Below, piece after piece: positions 7,779 to 14,722 of a stretch of DNA of 30,063 bases. How positions within the stretch are numbered: the stretch's first letter is position 1; each line of letters starts with the position of its first letter. The stretch spans positions 1-30,063 of the forward strand of contig CAZUWA010000018.1 of the NCBI GenBank assembly GCA_964623895.1, written 5' to 3'. Source of the stretch: UBA11512 sp964623895 (GTDB taxonomy: Bacteria; Bacillota; Clostridia; Oscillospirales; CAG-272). A program made the translations under genes and the position numbers. The notes under the pieces are model-generated. The model saw nothing but the letters and a program-made list of their open reading frames with translations, had not been told where the DNA came from and made no database searches.

Positions 7779-8291
7779 TTATTTATTTTTGTTTAAACTA
7801 ATACTTTTTAATATACCATAGAGTGAAAGTGAAATGCCGATTATAAAAAGTACACATAGAACAATAAAAAACCAAAAAGTATGAGTTCCAAAAAGAAAGC
7901 CGAATAATTTAGTGTAGGTTCTCCCATTTATTGTGGCGGTAATTGGCTTGAAAGCAGAGCAGATTATCAATACTATTATTCCTGCCATTGTCATTAAAAA
8001 CATAGATAGTCCGGAATAAAAGCACCATTGGTATGCAACATTTTGTTTGTTAGTCTCTTCTATTGTCTCTGGTAACGAATTATTACATATTGGGTGTTCG
8101 CCCTTGATAAGATAATCTGTTGAAACACCAAAGAAGTCGCTTATCTTAGATAAGTAATCCATATCAGGTGTTGATTGTCCAAGTTCCCACTTGGAAATCG
8201 TTTGCCTCGATATGTTGAGTTCTTCGGCTAATTGCTCTTGCGATAATCCTTTTGATTTTCTTAAAGTTGTAAGTGTTTCTCCAAAAAACAT
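7779..8291 (-). CDS. Membrane-anchored XRE family HTH regulator
   Basis: A 170-residue protein. Residues 5-60 are a Cro/C1-type HTH (LSQEQLAEELNISRQTISKWELG). A short linker leads to two hydrophobic helices, about 91-113 and 138-160, with a polar loop between (PITATINGRTYT). This matches a common Firmicutes class of small XRE proteins with membrane-spanning tails, for which targets and signals are mostly unknown. The ATG at 8291 follows a strong GGAGGTGAT; an upstream in-frame start would bury that site. The gene is single, with its own likely promoter and a downstream hairpin. It is AT-rich relative to the surrounding housekeeping genes, which fits an accessory gene but does not prove transfer. 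Confidence 0.9.
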   Translation of the reverse strand: MFFGETLTTLRKSKGLSQEQLAEELNISRQTISKWELGQSTPDMDYLSKISDFFGVSTDYLIKGEHPICNNSLPETIEETNKQNVAYQWCFYSGLSMFLMTMAGIIVLIICSAFKPITATINGRTYTKLFGFLFGTHTFWFFIVLCVLFIIGISLSLYGILKSISLNKNK

Positions 8292-8325
8292 AATATCACC
8301 TCCATTTGTTTTCTGTATATATGTT

Positions 8326-8353
8326 ATCATAAAAACTCTATTTTATCAATCAA
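8326..8353 (-). promoter_or_regulatory. Putative promoter of the XRE gene
   Basis: On the minus strand TTGATT (8353-8348), 16 bases, TATGAT (8331-8326), about 35 bases upstream of the ATG at 8291. Matches are good but not perfect. Confidence 0.5.
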
Positions 8354-8414
8354 CATCTGATGGAATATTCGCAACAACGGTTGGAATCTTTGCACCAATT
8401 CATTGCACGACTAT

Positions 8415-8534
8415 TTATAAATCCACTGCTTTCCAAAAAGTTTTCTCAATACAGCAACTGATTTTCTTCACTGTACTCAGCAGTGCATCCGTAGTATTGC
8501 GCTTTCCGTTGCATTTCTTCCGGTATATGGTCAT
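8415..8534 (-). CDS. Possible small basic protein, 39 residues, unknown
   Basis: An ATG frame preceded by an in-frame stop and by GAGGTGA at about 5 bases, a better ribosome binding site than chance frames usually have. The product starts MTIYRKKCNGKRNTTDALLS and is rich in Lys, Arg and Cys (Cys8, Cys27, Cys28), with no membrane helix. I recognise no family. It lies between a minus-strand hairpin and the XRE gene, so it could be an upstream member of that transcript or the remnant of a degraded gene. Apart from this frame, the stretch 8292-8757 holds only the XRE promoter, hairpins and a poly-G tract. Confidence 0.25.
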   Translation of the reverse strand: MTIYRKKCNGKRNTTDALLSTVKKISCCIEKTFWKAVDL

Positions 8535-8562
8535 TGGGTCACCTCAGTAAGTTCATAAAACG

Positions 8563-8598
8563 GGTACAAAAAATGCATGGACTTTTGTTGATCCATGC
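8563..8598 (-). terminator. Minus-strand terminator downstream of the tRNA-Arg region
   Basis: GCATGGA (8575-8581) pairs with TCCATGC (8592-8598). On the minus strand the hairpin is followed by ATTTTTTG. It would end a transcript coming from the tRNA-Arg promoter. Confidence 0.65.
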
Positions 8599-8686
8599 GT
8601 TTGGCGGTGTTATTTGTTTTGGTTCGAGACATCTCTAAGAGGGAAAATGCTTTTTTACATCTACAAAATCGGCAGTTAAAATTTCG

Positions 8687-8752
8687 GCCGTAGAAACGGC
8701 GCCCCCCGATAAAATCGGGGGGGCGGGGGGGGCAATATCTTTTTCATTGCCC
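8687..8752 (-). other. Three consecutive hairpins with G7-C-G8 tract after tRNA-Arg
   Basis: Read on the minus strand after the tRNA there are three hairpins: GGGCAAT/ATTGCCC (8752-8746 with 8736-8730), a 9-bp ATCGGGGGG/CCCCCCGAT stem with a 3-base loop (8702-8710 with 8714-8722), and GCCGT/ACGGC (8687-8691 with 8696-8700). The plus strand carries G7-C-G8 at 8717-8732. The last hairpin is followed by an A/T-rich run on the minus strand and may help terminate or process the tRNA transcript. Confidence 0.5.
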
Positions 8753-8757
8753 ATTGA

Positions 8758-8833
8758 TGGCGCGCCCAGCAGGATTCGAACCTGCGACCTACCGGTTCGT
8801 AGCCGGGCACTCTATCCGCTGAGCTATGGGCGC
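8758..8833 (-). tRNA. tRNA-Arg (anticodon ACG), CCA encoded
   Basis: A complete 76-base cloverleaf. The acceptor stem is GCGCCCA with TGGGCGC, with discriminator G and an encoded CCA at 8760-8758. The D-arm contains AGCTCAGCGGATAGAGT, the anticodon loop is CTACGAA closed by CCGG pairs, and the T-arm has GGTTCGAATCC. Anticodon ACG (8800-8798) reads CGN Arg codons after A34-to-I editing by TadA. A consensus promoter lies just upstream. Confidence 0.98.
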
Positions 8834-8845
8834 ATCACGATTGTT

Positions 8846-8874
8846 ATTATAGCACACGAATTTCTGTTTGTCAA
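8846..8874 (-). promoter_or_regulatory. Promoter of tRNA-Arg
   Basis: On the minus strand TTGACA (8874-8869), 17 bases, TATAAT (8851-8846): a perfect consensus 13 bases from the tRNA 5' end. Confidence 0.92.
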
Positions 8875-8969
8875 GGATTTTTTGAAACTTTTTCAATTTT
8901 TTTGAGTTAGCAGATGACAGTTTTAACTGTACCCCAAAAGAATAATAATTTAAAAAATTGCGATTTTTG

Positions 8970-8998
8970 TTGACAATCACTCGTTTTTGTGATATACT
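8970..8998 (+). promoter_or_regulatory. Promoter of the PiT-DUF47-DUF368 operon
   Basis: TTGACA (8970-8975), 17 bases, TATACT (8993-8998), with a leader of about 37 bases to the ATG at 9042. The segment between this and the divergent tRNA promoter has no recognisable PhoB box. Confidence 0.88.
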
Positions 8999-9041
8999 TT
9001 GCTTGTATAAATGCTTTATTATGACAATAGGGGAAAGATTT

Positions 9042-10094
9042 ATGGATGTATCATTTTTAGCGTTTGTAAATGCAATGTCCGGAAATCCGGTGCTTCTCAT
9101 TACTGTACTACTGACCCTTGGCGTCATTTTTGTAAATGGTTGGACCGATGCACCAAATGCCATTGCGACTTGTGTTACCACCCGGTGTCTTAGCGTGCGC
9201 AAAGCGATTCTGATGAGCGCATGCTTTAATTTCCTCGGTGTGTTCATCATGACACAGATAAACTCTTCCGTTGCTGCCACAATTACAAACATGGTTGATT
9301 TTGGCGGAAACACAAAGAATGCCATGATTGCGCTTTGTGCAGCGTTGTTTTCAATTGTCGTTTACAGCGTCGGTGCATCCAAGTTTGGAATTCCAACCAG
9401 TGAAAGCCACAGCCTGATCGCAGGAATTACAGGGGCTGCCATTGCGGTTCAAAATGGTTTCGGAGGCATCAATGTCCATGAATGGATCAAAGTCATTTAC
9501 GGTTTGATTCTCAGTTTGCTGCTTGGTTTTCTTTCAGGTTTTTTGATTTGCAAGTTCGTTGCATGGATCTTTTCTCGCGTAGATCGCAGGAAAACAGATG
9601 GCTTTTTTACCGGCGCACAGATCTTCGGCGCCGCCGCAATGAGTTTTATGCACGGTGCACAGGACGGACAAAAATTTATCGGTGTCCTGTTTCTCGGGTT
9701 AGCTTTTTCCAATAATCAATCCGATGTAGCAGCAGCACAAATCCCGCTTTGGTTGATGATTCTCTGTAGCATTGTCATGGCACTCGGAACCAGTGTAGGC
9801 GGCGAAAAGATCATCAAGTCCGTTGGTATGGATATGGTCAAACTTGAAAAATATCAGGGCTTTTCCGCTGATCTTTCGGCTGCGTTCTGTCTTTTGCTCT
9901 CCAGCGTTTTCGGAATTCCCGTTTCGACGACACATACCAAAACAACCGCCATTATGGGTGTTGGTGCAGTCAAACGCCTTTCGGCAATTGATTTCGGCGT
10001 AGTCAAGGACATGCTGTTGACGTGGGTATTTACTTTTCCGGGTTGTGGGCTTATCAGTTTTTTAATGGCAAAATTATTTATGGCTATTTTCTGA
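9042..10094 (+). CDS. PiT family inorganic phosphate transporter
   Basis: A 350-residue integral membrane permease of the PiT family, which takes up phosphate (or metal phosphate) driven by an ion gradient. The two inverted halves each show the family signature: NGWTDAPNAIAT (32-43) and HGAQDGQK (204-211), plus GIPTSESHS (116-124) and GIPVSTTHTK (291-300). About ten hydrophobic segments are visible. The ATG at 9042 follows AGGGGAAAG; upstream in-frame ATG and TTG codons lie in the leader and would add a polar tail. DUF47 follows 18 bases downstream, the normal partner. Some family members carry sulfate, but the DUF47 neighbour favours phosphate. Confidence 0.95.
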   Translation: MDVSFLAFVNAMSGNPVLLITVLLTLGVIFVNGWTDAPNAIATCVTTRCLSVRKAILMSACFNFLGVFIMTQINSSVAATITNMVDFGGNTKNAMIALCAALFSIVVYSVGASKFGIPTSESHSLIAGITGAAIAVQNGFGGINVHEWIKVIYGLILSLLLGFLSGFLICKFVAWIFSRVDRRKTDGFFTGAQIFGAAAMSFMHGAQDGQKFIGVLFLGLAFSNNQSDVAAAQIPLWLMILCSIVMALGTSVGGEKIIKSVGMDMVKLEKYQGFSADLSAAFCLLLSSVFGIPVSTTHTKTTAIMGVGAVKRLSAIDFGVVKDMLLTWVFTFPGCGLISFLMAKLFMAIF

Positions 10095-10112
10095 ATTCAG
10101 GAGGAAATATCA

Positions 10113-10733
10113 ATGTCCAAAAAGCAGAATGCGTACTATTTCAACAATTTTAGCCAATGTGCGGAATATGCAACACAAGCAGCAGGTCTGCTTGGAAACA
10201 TTATTAAAAACTTTGATGAAAACAATTATCAGGCTTATATGGATGAGATGCATGAGATCGAGCATGCAGCTGACATGAAGAAACACGAAATGTCAGAGGT
10301 GCTCATCAAAGCGTTTATTACCCCCATTGATCGCGAAGATATTGTGCAAGTCAGCCAGAATCTTGATGAACTTGTTGACAAATTGGAAGATGTTTTGATT
10401 AGAATGTATTGTAATCACGTTCATGCGATTCGTTTGGATGCCATTGCACTGGTTGATGTGGTGATAAGGTGTTGTAACGAAGTAAATGGTGTTATGACTG
10501 AATTTGCCGACTTTAAACATTCCAAAAAGCTGAAAGAGCATCTGATCAATATCAATTCTTTGGAGGAAGAGGCGGACAAATTGTATATTTCCTGCATGCA
10601 TGAATTGCATGGTGAAAAAGATTTCATGACAGTCATTGCATGGCGGGATGTCTATACCTATCTTGAAAAATGCGCCGACACCGCCGAACATCTTGCAGAT
10701 ATTGTTGAGAGCGTTATTATGAAGAACTGTTGA
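10113..10733 (+). CDS. DUF47 (PhoU-like) phosphate transport accessory protein
   Basis: A 206-residue, all-helical cytosolic protein related to PhoU. DUF47 proteins are encoded next to PiT permeases and are thought to regulate or gate them, probably with bound metal. Typical pieces are MHEIEHAADMKKHEMSEVL, FITPIDREDIVQVSQNLDELVDKLEDV (split here at FITPIDREDI and LDELVDKLEDV), and a C-terminal second repeat INSLEEEADKLY. The acidic E-x-x-x-D motifs are the presumed metal ligands. AGGAGG precedes the ATG at ideal spacing. It is co-transcribed with the permease and DUF368. Confidence 0.93.
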   Translation: MSKKQNAYYFNNFSQCAEYATQAAGLLGNIIKNFDENNYQAYMDEMHEIEHAADMKKHEMSEVLIKAFITPIDREDIVQVSQNLDELVDKLEDVLIRMYCNHVHAIRLDAIALVDVVIRCCNEVNGVMTEFADFKHSKKLKEHLININSLEEEADKLYISCMHELHGEKDFMTVIAWRDVYTYLEKCADTAEHLADIVESVIMKNC

Positions 10734-10755
10734 ACTCAACAGAAAGAGTGGGAGC

Positions 10756-11616
10756 ATGAAACTGCAGATAAAAAAAATATTTACCTTAAAAAGCCTGTTT
10801 TACATTCTGTGTGGTATGCTGATCGGACTCGGTGCGGTTCTTCCGGGCATCTCCGGCGGTGTTTTGTGCGTGATTTTCGGAATTTATCGTCCGATGATGC
10901 GATTGCTATCCGATCCTTTTAAAGCTCTTAAAGAAGAGTTGCCTGTGCTTGCTCCGACGATCATCGGGATCGGCATTGGTTTTCTGGCGGTTTCAAAATT
11001 GCTCGGGTTTCTGTTGGAGCGTTTTCCAAATCAAAGCGTATGTCTCTTCGTTGGGCTCATTTTCGGCATGATACCGTTGCTTTTTAAAGATGCGGGAGAG
11101 CAGGGAAGAAGTAAAAAAGACTATTTCTTTATGTTTCTTGCTTTTGCGATTGTGCTGACGGTTTTGATCGTCCTGCAGGTTGTCTCTTTTACCGTTACTC
11201 CAAATTTCGGATGGTATATCTTTTGCGGATTTTGTGTTGCTTTGAGCGTTATAATTCCGGGTATGAGTTTTTCGACTCTGCTGATGCCGTTAGAACTCTA
11301 TACGCCCTTAGTTACAGGTATTGGAAATTTTGATTTTTTTGTACTCATTCCTACCGCCATCGGCGCTTTGGTTACGGTGATTCTCCTTGCACGAGGCGCT
11401 TCTCGGTTGATGAAAAAACATTATTCGGTGATGTCCCACGCAATCATCGGGATCGTAGTTGCCGCTACTTTGGTCATCGTCCCTTTCAAGAGTTTTACGG
11501 AGGGTGTTTGGTCATGCATAGCCAATGCGCTGTCCTTCTTTGTCGGCATTGCTGTTTCTCTTGTTTTTACGAAACTGGACGTCCTCAAGAAGAGTGTTGA
11601 AGAGACAAACGATTGA
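10756..11616 (+). CDS. DUF368 membrane protein, putative undecaprenyl-phosphate translocase (PopT family)
   Basis: A 286-residue polytopic membrane protein. DUF368 members were shown in other bacteria to return undecaprenyl phosphate across the membrane for reuse in wall synthesis. The family signature MLIGLGAVLPGISGG is at 21-35. A related IPGMSFS motif at 167-173 indicates an internal duplication of two helical halves. About eight to nine hydrophobic segments are visible, and a Lys-rich tail is cytoplasmic. It lies 22 bases after DUF47 and is followed by a terminator, so it is the third gene of the phosphate operon. Function is inferred from the family only. Confidence 0.88.
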   Translation: MKLQIKKIFTLKSLFYILCGMLIGLGAVLPGISGGVLCVIFGIYRPMMRLLSDPFKALKEELPVLAPTIIGIGIGFLAVSKLLGFLLERFPNQSVCLFVGLIFGMIPLLFKDAGEQGRSKKDYFFMFLAFAIVLTVLIVLQVVSFTVTPNFGWYIFCGFCVALSVIIPGMSFSTLLMPLELYTPLVTGIGNFDFFVLIPTAIGALVTVILLARGASRLMKKHYSVMSHAIIGIVVAATLVIVPFKSFTEGVWSCIANALSFFVGIAVSLVFTKLDVLKKSVEETND

Positions 11617-11634
11617 TTTTTTACTAATGGTATC

Positions 11635-11668
11635 TAAAAAAGAACGGCTCAACAAGCCGTTCTTTTTT
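11635..11668. terminator. Bidirectional terminator between DUF368 and GH2 genes
   Basis: AAGAACGGCT (11640-11649) pairs with AGCCGTTCTT (11655-11664), flanked by an A-run on the left and a T-run on the right. It serves both convergent genes. Confidence 0.93.
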
Positions 11669-11680
11669 AGTATCTTAAAT

Positions 11681-13420
11681 TTACGATCTCTTTTTCTTTT
11701 CGATTGCTGCTTTCTTGGTAAGAATCTTGTAAATTCTCTCTGCATCGAACTTTTCTCTGCGATCGAATGCGTACAGCCCGTTCTTTTCCTGATACACATC
11801 CGTCAACTGAGTATAGCAGAATGCACACATCTTGGGATTGTCAAGAAGAACATCAATGATTCCCTTGAATCGCTTGTAGAACTCTTCCATATCCTGTGGT
11901 GCTTTTCCGTATCCCCAGTCTTCATCGCCTTTTTCGGAAATATCCCAGAAGATGCCGCCCATTTCAGAAACAAAGTAAGGCTGACCTTCATACTTCTCCA
12001 TTTTGGTGTTGTTGACGAACACCTCTCCCTCGCCGGAAGCAAGAGATTTATAACGCTCTTTCATCGTCTTCGGGTCTTGGTCGTAGTCATGAACGTCATA
12101 AATATCTGTAATTGCGTGAACATACCCCGAAGAGTCGATGATCGGTCTGTAGTGATCGATGGCTCTTGTTACATTGTAAACAGTAATAAAGAGGTCCGCT
12201 CTTCTGTTGCTTGTTGTTTCGTTAAAAGGACACCAACCAACAAGAGCAGGGGAAGAATAATCTCTTTTTACCGCTTCCATCCAACCGGGTAAAAATGAAT
12301 CGAGCGAACCGATATTGCTGTCGCTCAATCCCCAGTTCGGGAATTCTCCCCAAACAAGGTAGCCGAGTTTGTCTGCGTAGTAATAGGTGTACGGTTCAAA
12401 GACCTTCATGTGTAATCTCGCACCGTTGAAACCGAGTTTTTTAGAGATGACAATATCATTCTCCAGTTCTTTTACATCGGGTGCGGTAATGATGCCGTCT
12501 TCATAATATCCTTGATCCAAAACAAGGCGCTGATAAACAGGCTTATTATTGATTTCGATTGCATAGCCGTTGATCGCGACCTTTCTCATTCCGAAATAGG
12601 TCATAACACTGTCTTCGCCAAATGTCAATTTGAGATCGTACAGATTCGGGGTGTCCACGCTCCAAAGTTTGGCATTCGGCATGGGAATGGAGAAAGTGAC
12701 CGCTTTTCCGGTGGTCTTGGCGGAAACGGTCCTTAAATGCTTGCCATCGTAAAGAACCTCAGCAGTAAGCGTATCACCAAATTTGGTGTAGTCGGCAAAA
12801 GTGATGGTTGCATCCAGCTTGTTATTATCCACATCCGGCGTCAATTTTGCATCGGTAATGTAGTTTTTAGGGAGATACTCCATCCATACAGTCTGCCAAA
12901 TACCGGTGCAACGAGTATAGTAGCAGGATTTATTATAGTAGTTAAAGTAGATTTGCTTACCGGTGTACTGAAGGGGATCTCTGCCATTATCATAGCAACG
13001 AACGACAATGCTGTTTTCGCCATCGTTTACGATGTTGGTAACATCGAGCGCAAAGGGGGTGTAGCCGCCTCTGTGACGACCGGCAAACTGCTCATTGACC
13101 CATACTTCCGCGATAAAATCAACCGCGCCGAAGTGGAGAAGGATCGTTCCGCTTTCTGCTTTCCAGTTTTCGGGAAGTGTAACTGTACGTCTGTACCAAC
13201 AGGTGGTAAAAAAATCCGTATATTCAATACCGGACAGCTTGGATTCAGGGACAAAGGGAACGATGATCTCACGGTCAAATTCCGTCTTTCCGTTTTTCCA
13301 CAATTCCTTATATTTTCCGGAATCGCCAAAATCGAAACAAAACTCCCACTTGCCGTTCAGGTTCATCCATTCGTCTCTAACCATTCTGGGACGAGGGTAT
13401 TCAGGTCTTGGTATGTTCAT
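11681..13420 (-). CDS. Glycoside hydrolase family 2 protein (beta-galactosidase/glucuronidase-like)
   Basis: A 579-residue GH2 enzyme with no signal peptide, predicted cytoplasmic. Residues 1-180 form the sugar-binding jelly-roll domain (NLNGKWEFCFDFG; HFGAVDFIAEVWVNE). Residues 181-275 form an immunoglobulin-like domain, and 285-575 form the TIM barrel. WCPFNET gives the acid/base Glu401 and PYFVSEMGG the nucleophile Glu486. The chain lacks the large C-terminal domains of LacZ, so it belongs to the short GH2 group. The NKG motif that binds the glucuronate carboxylate in true beta-glucuronidases is not seen, so glucuronide specificity is doubtful. The start at 13420 has GGGGA 5 bases upstream; an ATG at 13432 would lose it. 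It is a single gene with its own promoter, divergent from tsaC. Confidence 0.93.
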   Translation of the reverse strand: MNIPRPEYPRPRMVRDEWMNLNGKWEFCFDFGDSGKYKELWKNGKTEFDREIIVPFVPESKLSGIEYTDFFTTCWYRRTVTLPENWKAESGTILLHFGAVDFIAEVWVNEQFAGRHRGGYTPFALDVTNIVNDGENSIVVRCYDNGRDPLQYTGKQIYFNYYNKSCYYTRCTGIWQTVWMEYLPKNYITDAKLTPDVDNNKLDATITFADYTKFGDTLTAEVLYDGKHLRTVSAKTTGKAVTFSIPMPNAKLWSVDTPNLYDLKLTFGEDSVMTYFGMRKVAINGYAIEINNKPVYQRLVLDQGYYEDGIITAPDVKELENDIVISKKLGFNGARLHMKVFEPYTYYYADKLGYLVWGEFPNWGLSDSNIGSLDSFLPGWMEAVKRDYSSPALVGWCPFNETTSNRRADLFITVYNVTRAIDHYRPIIDSSGYVHAITDIYDVHDYDQDPKTMKERYKSLASGEGEVFVNNTKMEKYEGQPYFVSEMGGIFWDISEKGDEDWGYGKAPQDMEEFYKRFKGIIDVLLDNPKMCAFCYTQLTDVYQEKNGLYAFDRREKFDAERIYKILTKKAAIEKKKRS

Positions 13421-13545
13421 AATAATCCCCATTCTGCCGCGAAATAATTAAGCATTCATAAAAAGAGTGCCGTTGGCGGCGATTTTATTTTTTGATTAGG
13501 TAATCGACGCCAAAGATTCATTATTTGACGGCTCATACGAGATAC

Positions 13546-13573
13546 ATTATACCATATTTCGCAGGTTTGTCAA
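13546..13573 (-). promoter_or_regulatory. Promoter of the GH2 gene
   Basis: On the minus strand TTGACA (13573-13568), 16 bases, TATAAT (13551-13546). The leader to the ATG at 13420 is about 120 bases and contains a palindrome GATTAGGTAATC (13494-13505), a possible repressor site. Confidence 0.8.
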
Positions 13574-13604
13574 CACAATTACAAGAAAAATATTGAAAAT
13601 GCCC

Positions 13605-13633
13605 TTTACAAAAAAGAAAAAATAGTGTATGAT
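13605..13633 (+). promoter_or_regulatory. Promoter of the tsaC-parC-SpoIID-ATP-grasp operon
   Basis: TTTACA (13605-13610), 17 bases, TATGAT (13628-13633). It is the only good promoter found before the terminator at 21871, so it may drive the whole 8-kb cluster. Confidence 0.7.
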
Positions 13634-13681
13634 ATATATAGATATTTTGCCTATTGCTTTCTGGTTGGAGGAACTATCAAA

Positions 13682-14701
13682 ATGAATACAGCGATCAGAA
13701 TGCATCCTTCTGATGTGGATTTAAAAATGGCTGCAGAGACCCTTGCAAAAGGAGGACTGGTTGCTTTTCCTACCGAAACAGTGTATGGACTGGGTGGTAA
13801 TGCACTTCTTCCGGATGCGGCAAAAAAGATCTATGCGGCAAAAGGAAGACCTTCGGATAATCCGCTCATCATCCATCTTTCAAACCCTTGGGAAGCGGAA
13901 AACTATGCGGTAACCTGCCCCTTGTTTTACAAGCTTGCTGTGGCATTTATGCCCGGTCCCCTGACTGTGATACTAAAGAAAAAAGATTGTATTCCTTTTG
14001 AGGTAACCGGAGGGCTAAAGACCGTTGCTGTACGCGTCCCATCCAACAAAACGGCGCACAAATTGCTCTCTTTTTGCAAATTTCCCGTTGCTGCTCCTTC
14101 GGCAAATCTTTCAGGAAAACCGAGTCCCACAACAGTGGAGCATGTGATTGATGATTTAAACGGAAAGGTCGATATGATTTTGAACGGTGGTGCTTGTACA
14201 GTCGGACTGGAATCGACCATTGTTTCGATTGACGGGGACGATCTTACTCTGTTGCGTCCCGGCGCCGTCACACCGGAGATGCTCGCTCCATTTTGCGCAC
14301 ACTTAACGATTGATGTTGGACTTGAACGTCCCCTTCATAAAGATGAGCACCCCCTTGCGCCGGGAATGAAGTACAAGCATTACGCGCCGAACGCGTCGGT
14401 CATATTGTTGGACGGAAACAAAGAAAATATTTTCGCTTTTTTGAAAGAAAAACAAAATGATCCATCAGTCGGCATTCTGTTTGAAGACGGAATTTTAAAG
14501 CGACTGAATGGTATTCGTTGCATTTCCCTCGGCTCTACGCCAAATGAAGAAGCGGCAAAATTGTTTTCTGCACTGCGTGCTTTTGACAAATTGCCGGAAA
14601 TAAAGACAATCTATGCACCGTTGCCGAGCAAATCTGGAATCGGTCTTGCCGTCTATAACCGTCTGATCAAAGCAGCAGGCTTTACCATACAAAAAATATA
14701 A
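13682..14701 (+). CDS. tsaC: L-threonylcarbamoyladenylate synthase (Sua5/YrdC/YwlC type)
   Basis: This enzyme makes threonylcarbamoyl-AMP from threonine, bicarbonate and ATP, the first step of t6A37 in ANN-decoding tRNAs. Of 339 residues, 10-205 are the YrdC domain, with FPTETVYGLG (29-38), KGRPSDNPLI (54-63), MPGPLTVIL (90-98) and APSANLSG (138-145). The linker APGMKYKHYAP (226-236) leads to the C-terminal Sua5 domain, so it is the long Sua5-type form rather than short TsaC. The ATG at 13682 follows TTGGAGG at ideal spacing. It begins the transcript that runs into the topoisomerase gene 21 bases downstream. The TsaB, D and E partners are not in the window. Confidence 0.96.
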   Translation: MNTAIRMHPSDVDLKMAAETLAKGGLVAFPTETVYGLGGNALLPDAAKKIYAAKGRPSDNPLIIHLSNPWEAENYAVTCPLFYKLAVAFMPGPLTVILKKKDCIPFEVTGGLKTVAVRVPSNKTAHKLLSFCKFPVAAPSANLSGKPSPTTVEHVIDDLNGKVDMILNGGACTVGLESTIVSIDGDDLTLLRPGAVTPEMLAPFCAHLTIDVGLERPLHKDEHPLAPGMKYKHYAPNASVILLDGNKENIFAFLKEKQNDPSVGILFEDGILKRLNGIRCISLGSTPNEEAAKLFSALRAFDKLPEIKTIYAPLPSKSGIGLAVYNRLIKAAGFTIQKI

Positions 14702-14722
14702 AACAAGGATATACATTTCAAA

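Noticed and set aside
8191..8550. Plus-strand frame over the XRE N-terminus and the following spacer
   Set aside because: Overlaps the well-supported HTH coding sequence and its ribosome binding site on the other strand.
4583..8757. Region 2 as a mobile island targeting the tRNA-Arg gene
   Set aside because: No integrase, transposase or duplicated tRNA end (attachment-site repeat) was found; AT-rich accessory genes alone are not enough.
11525..12292. Plus-strand 255-codon open frame across the DUF368 end and the GH2 gene
   Set aside because: It is antisense to GH2 catalytic-domain codons and crosses a strong bidirectional terminator.
13294..13302. Another TTTTCCACA 9-mer
   Set aside because: It is a single copy inside GH2 coding sequence and probably chance; it does not extend the cluster near 24.6-24.9 kb.
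12737..13447. Plus-strand 236-codon open frame opposite the GH2 N-terminal domain
   Set aside because: The minus-strand reading gives unmistakable GH2 motifs; the plus frame has no ribosome binding site or recognisable domain.
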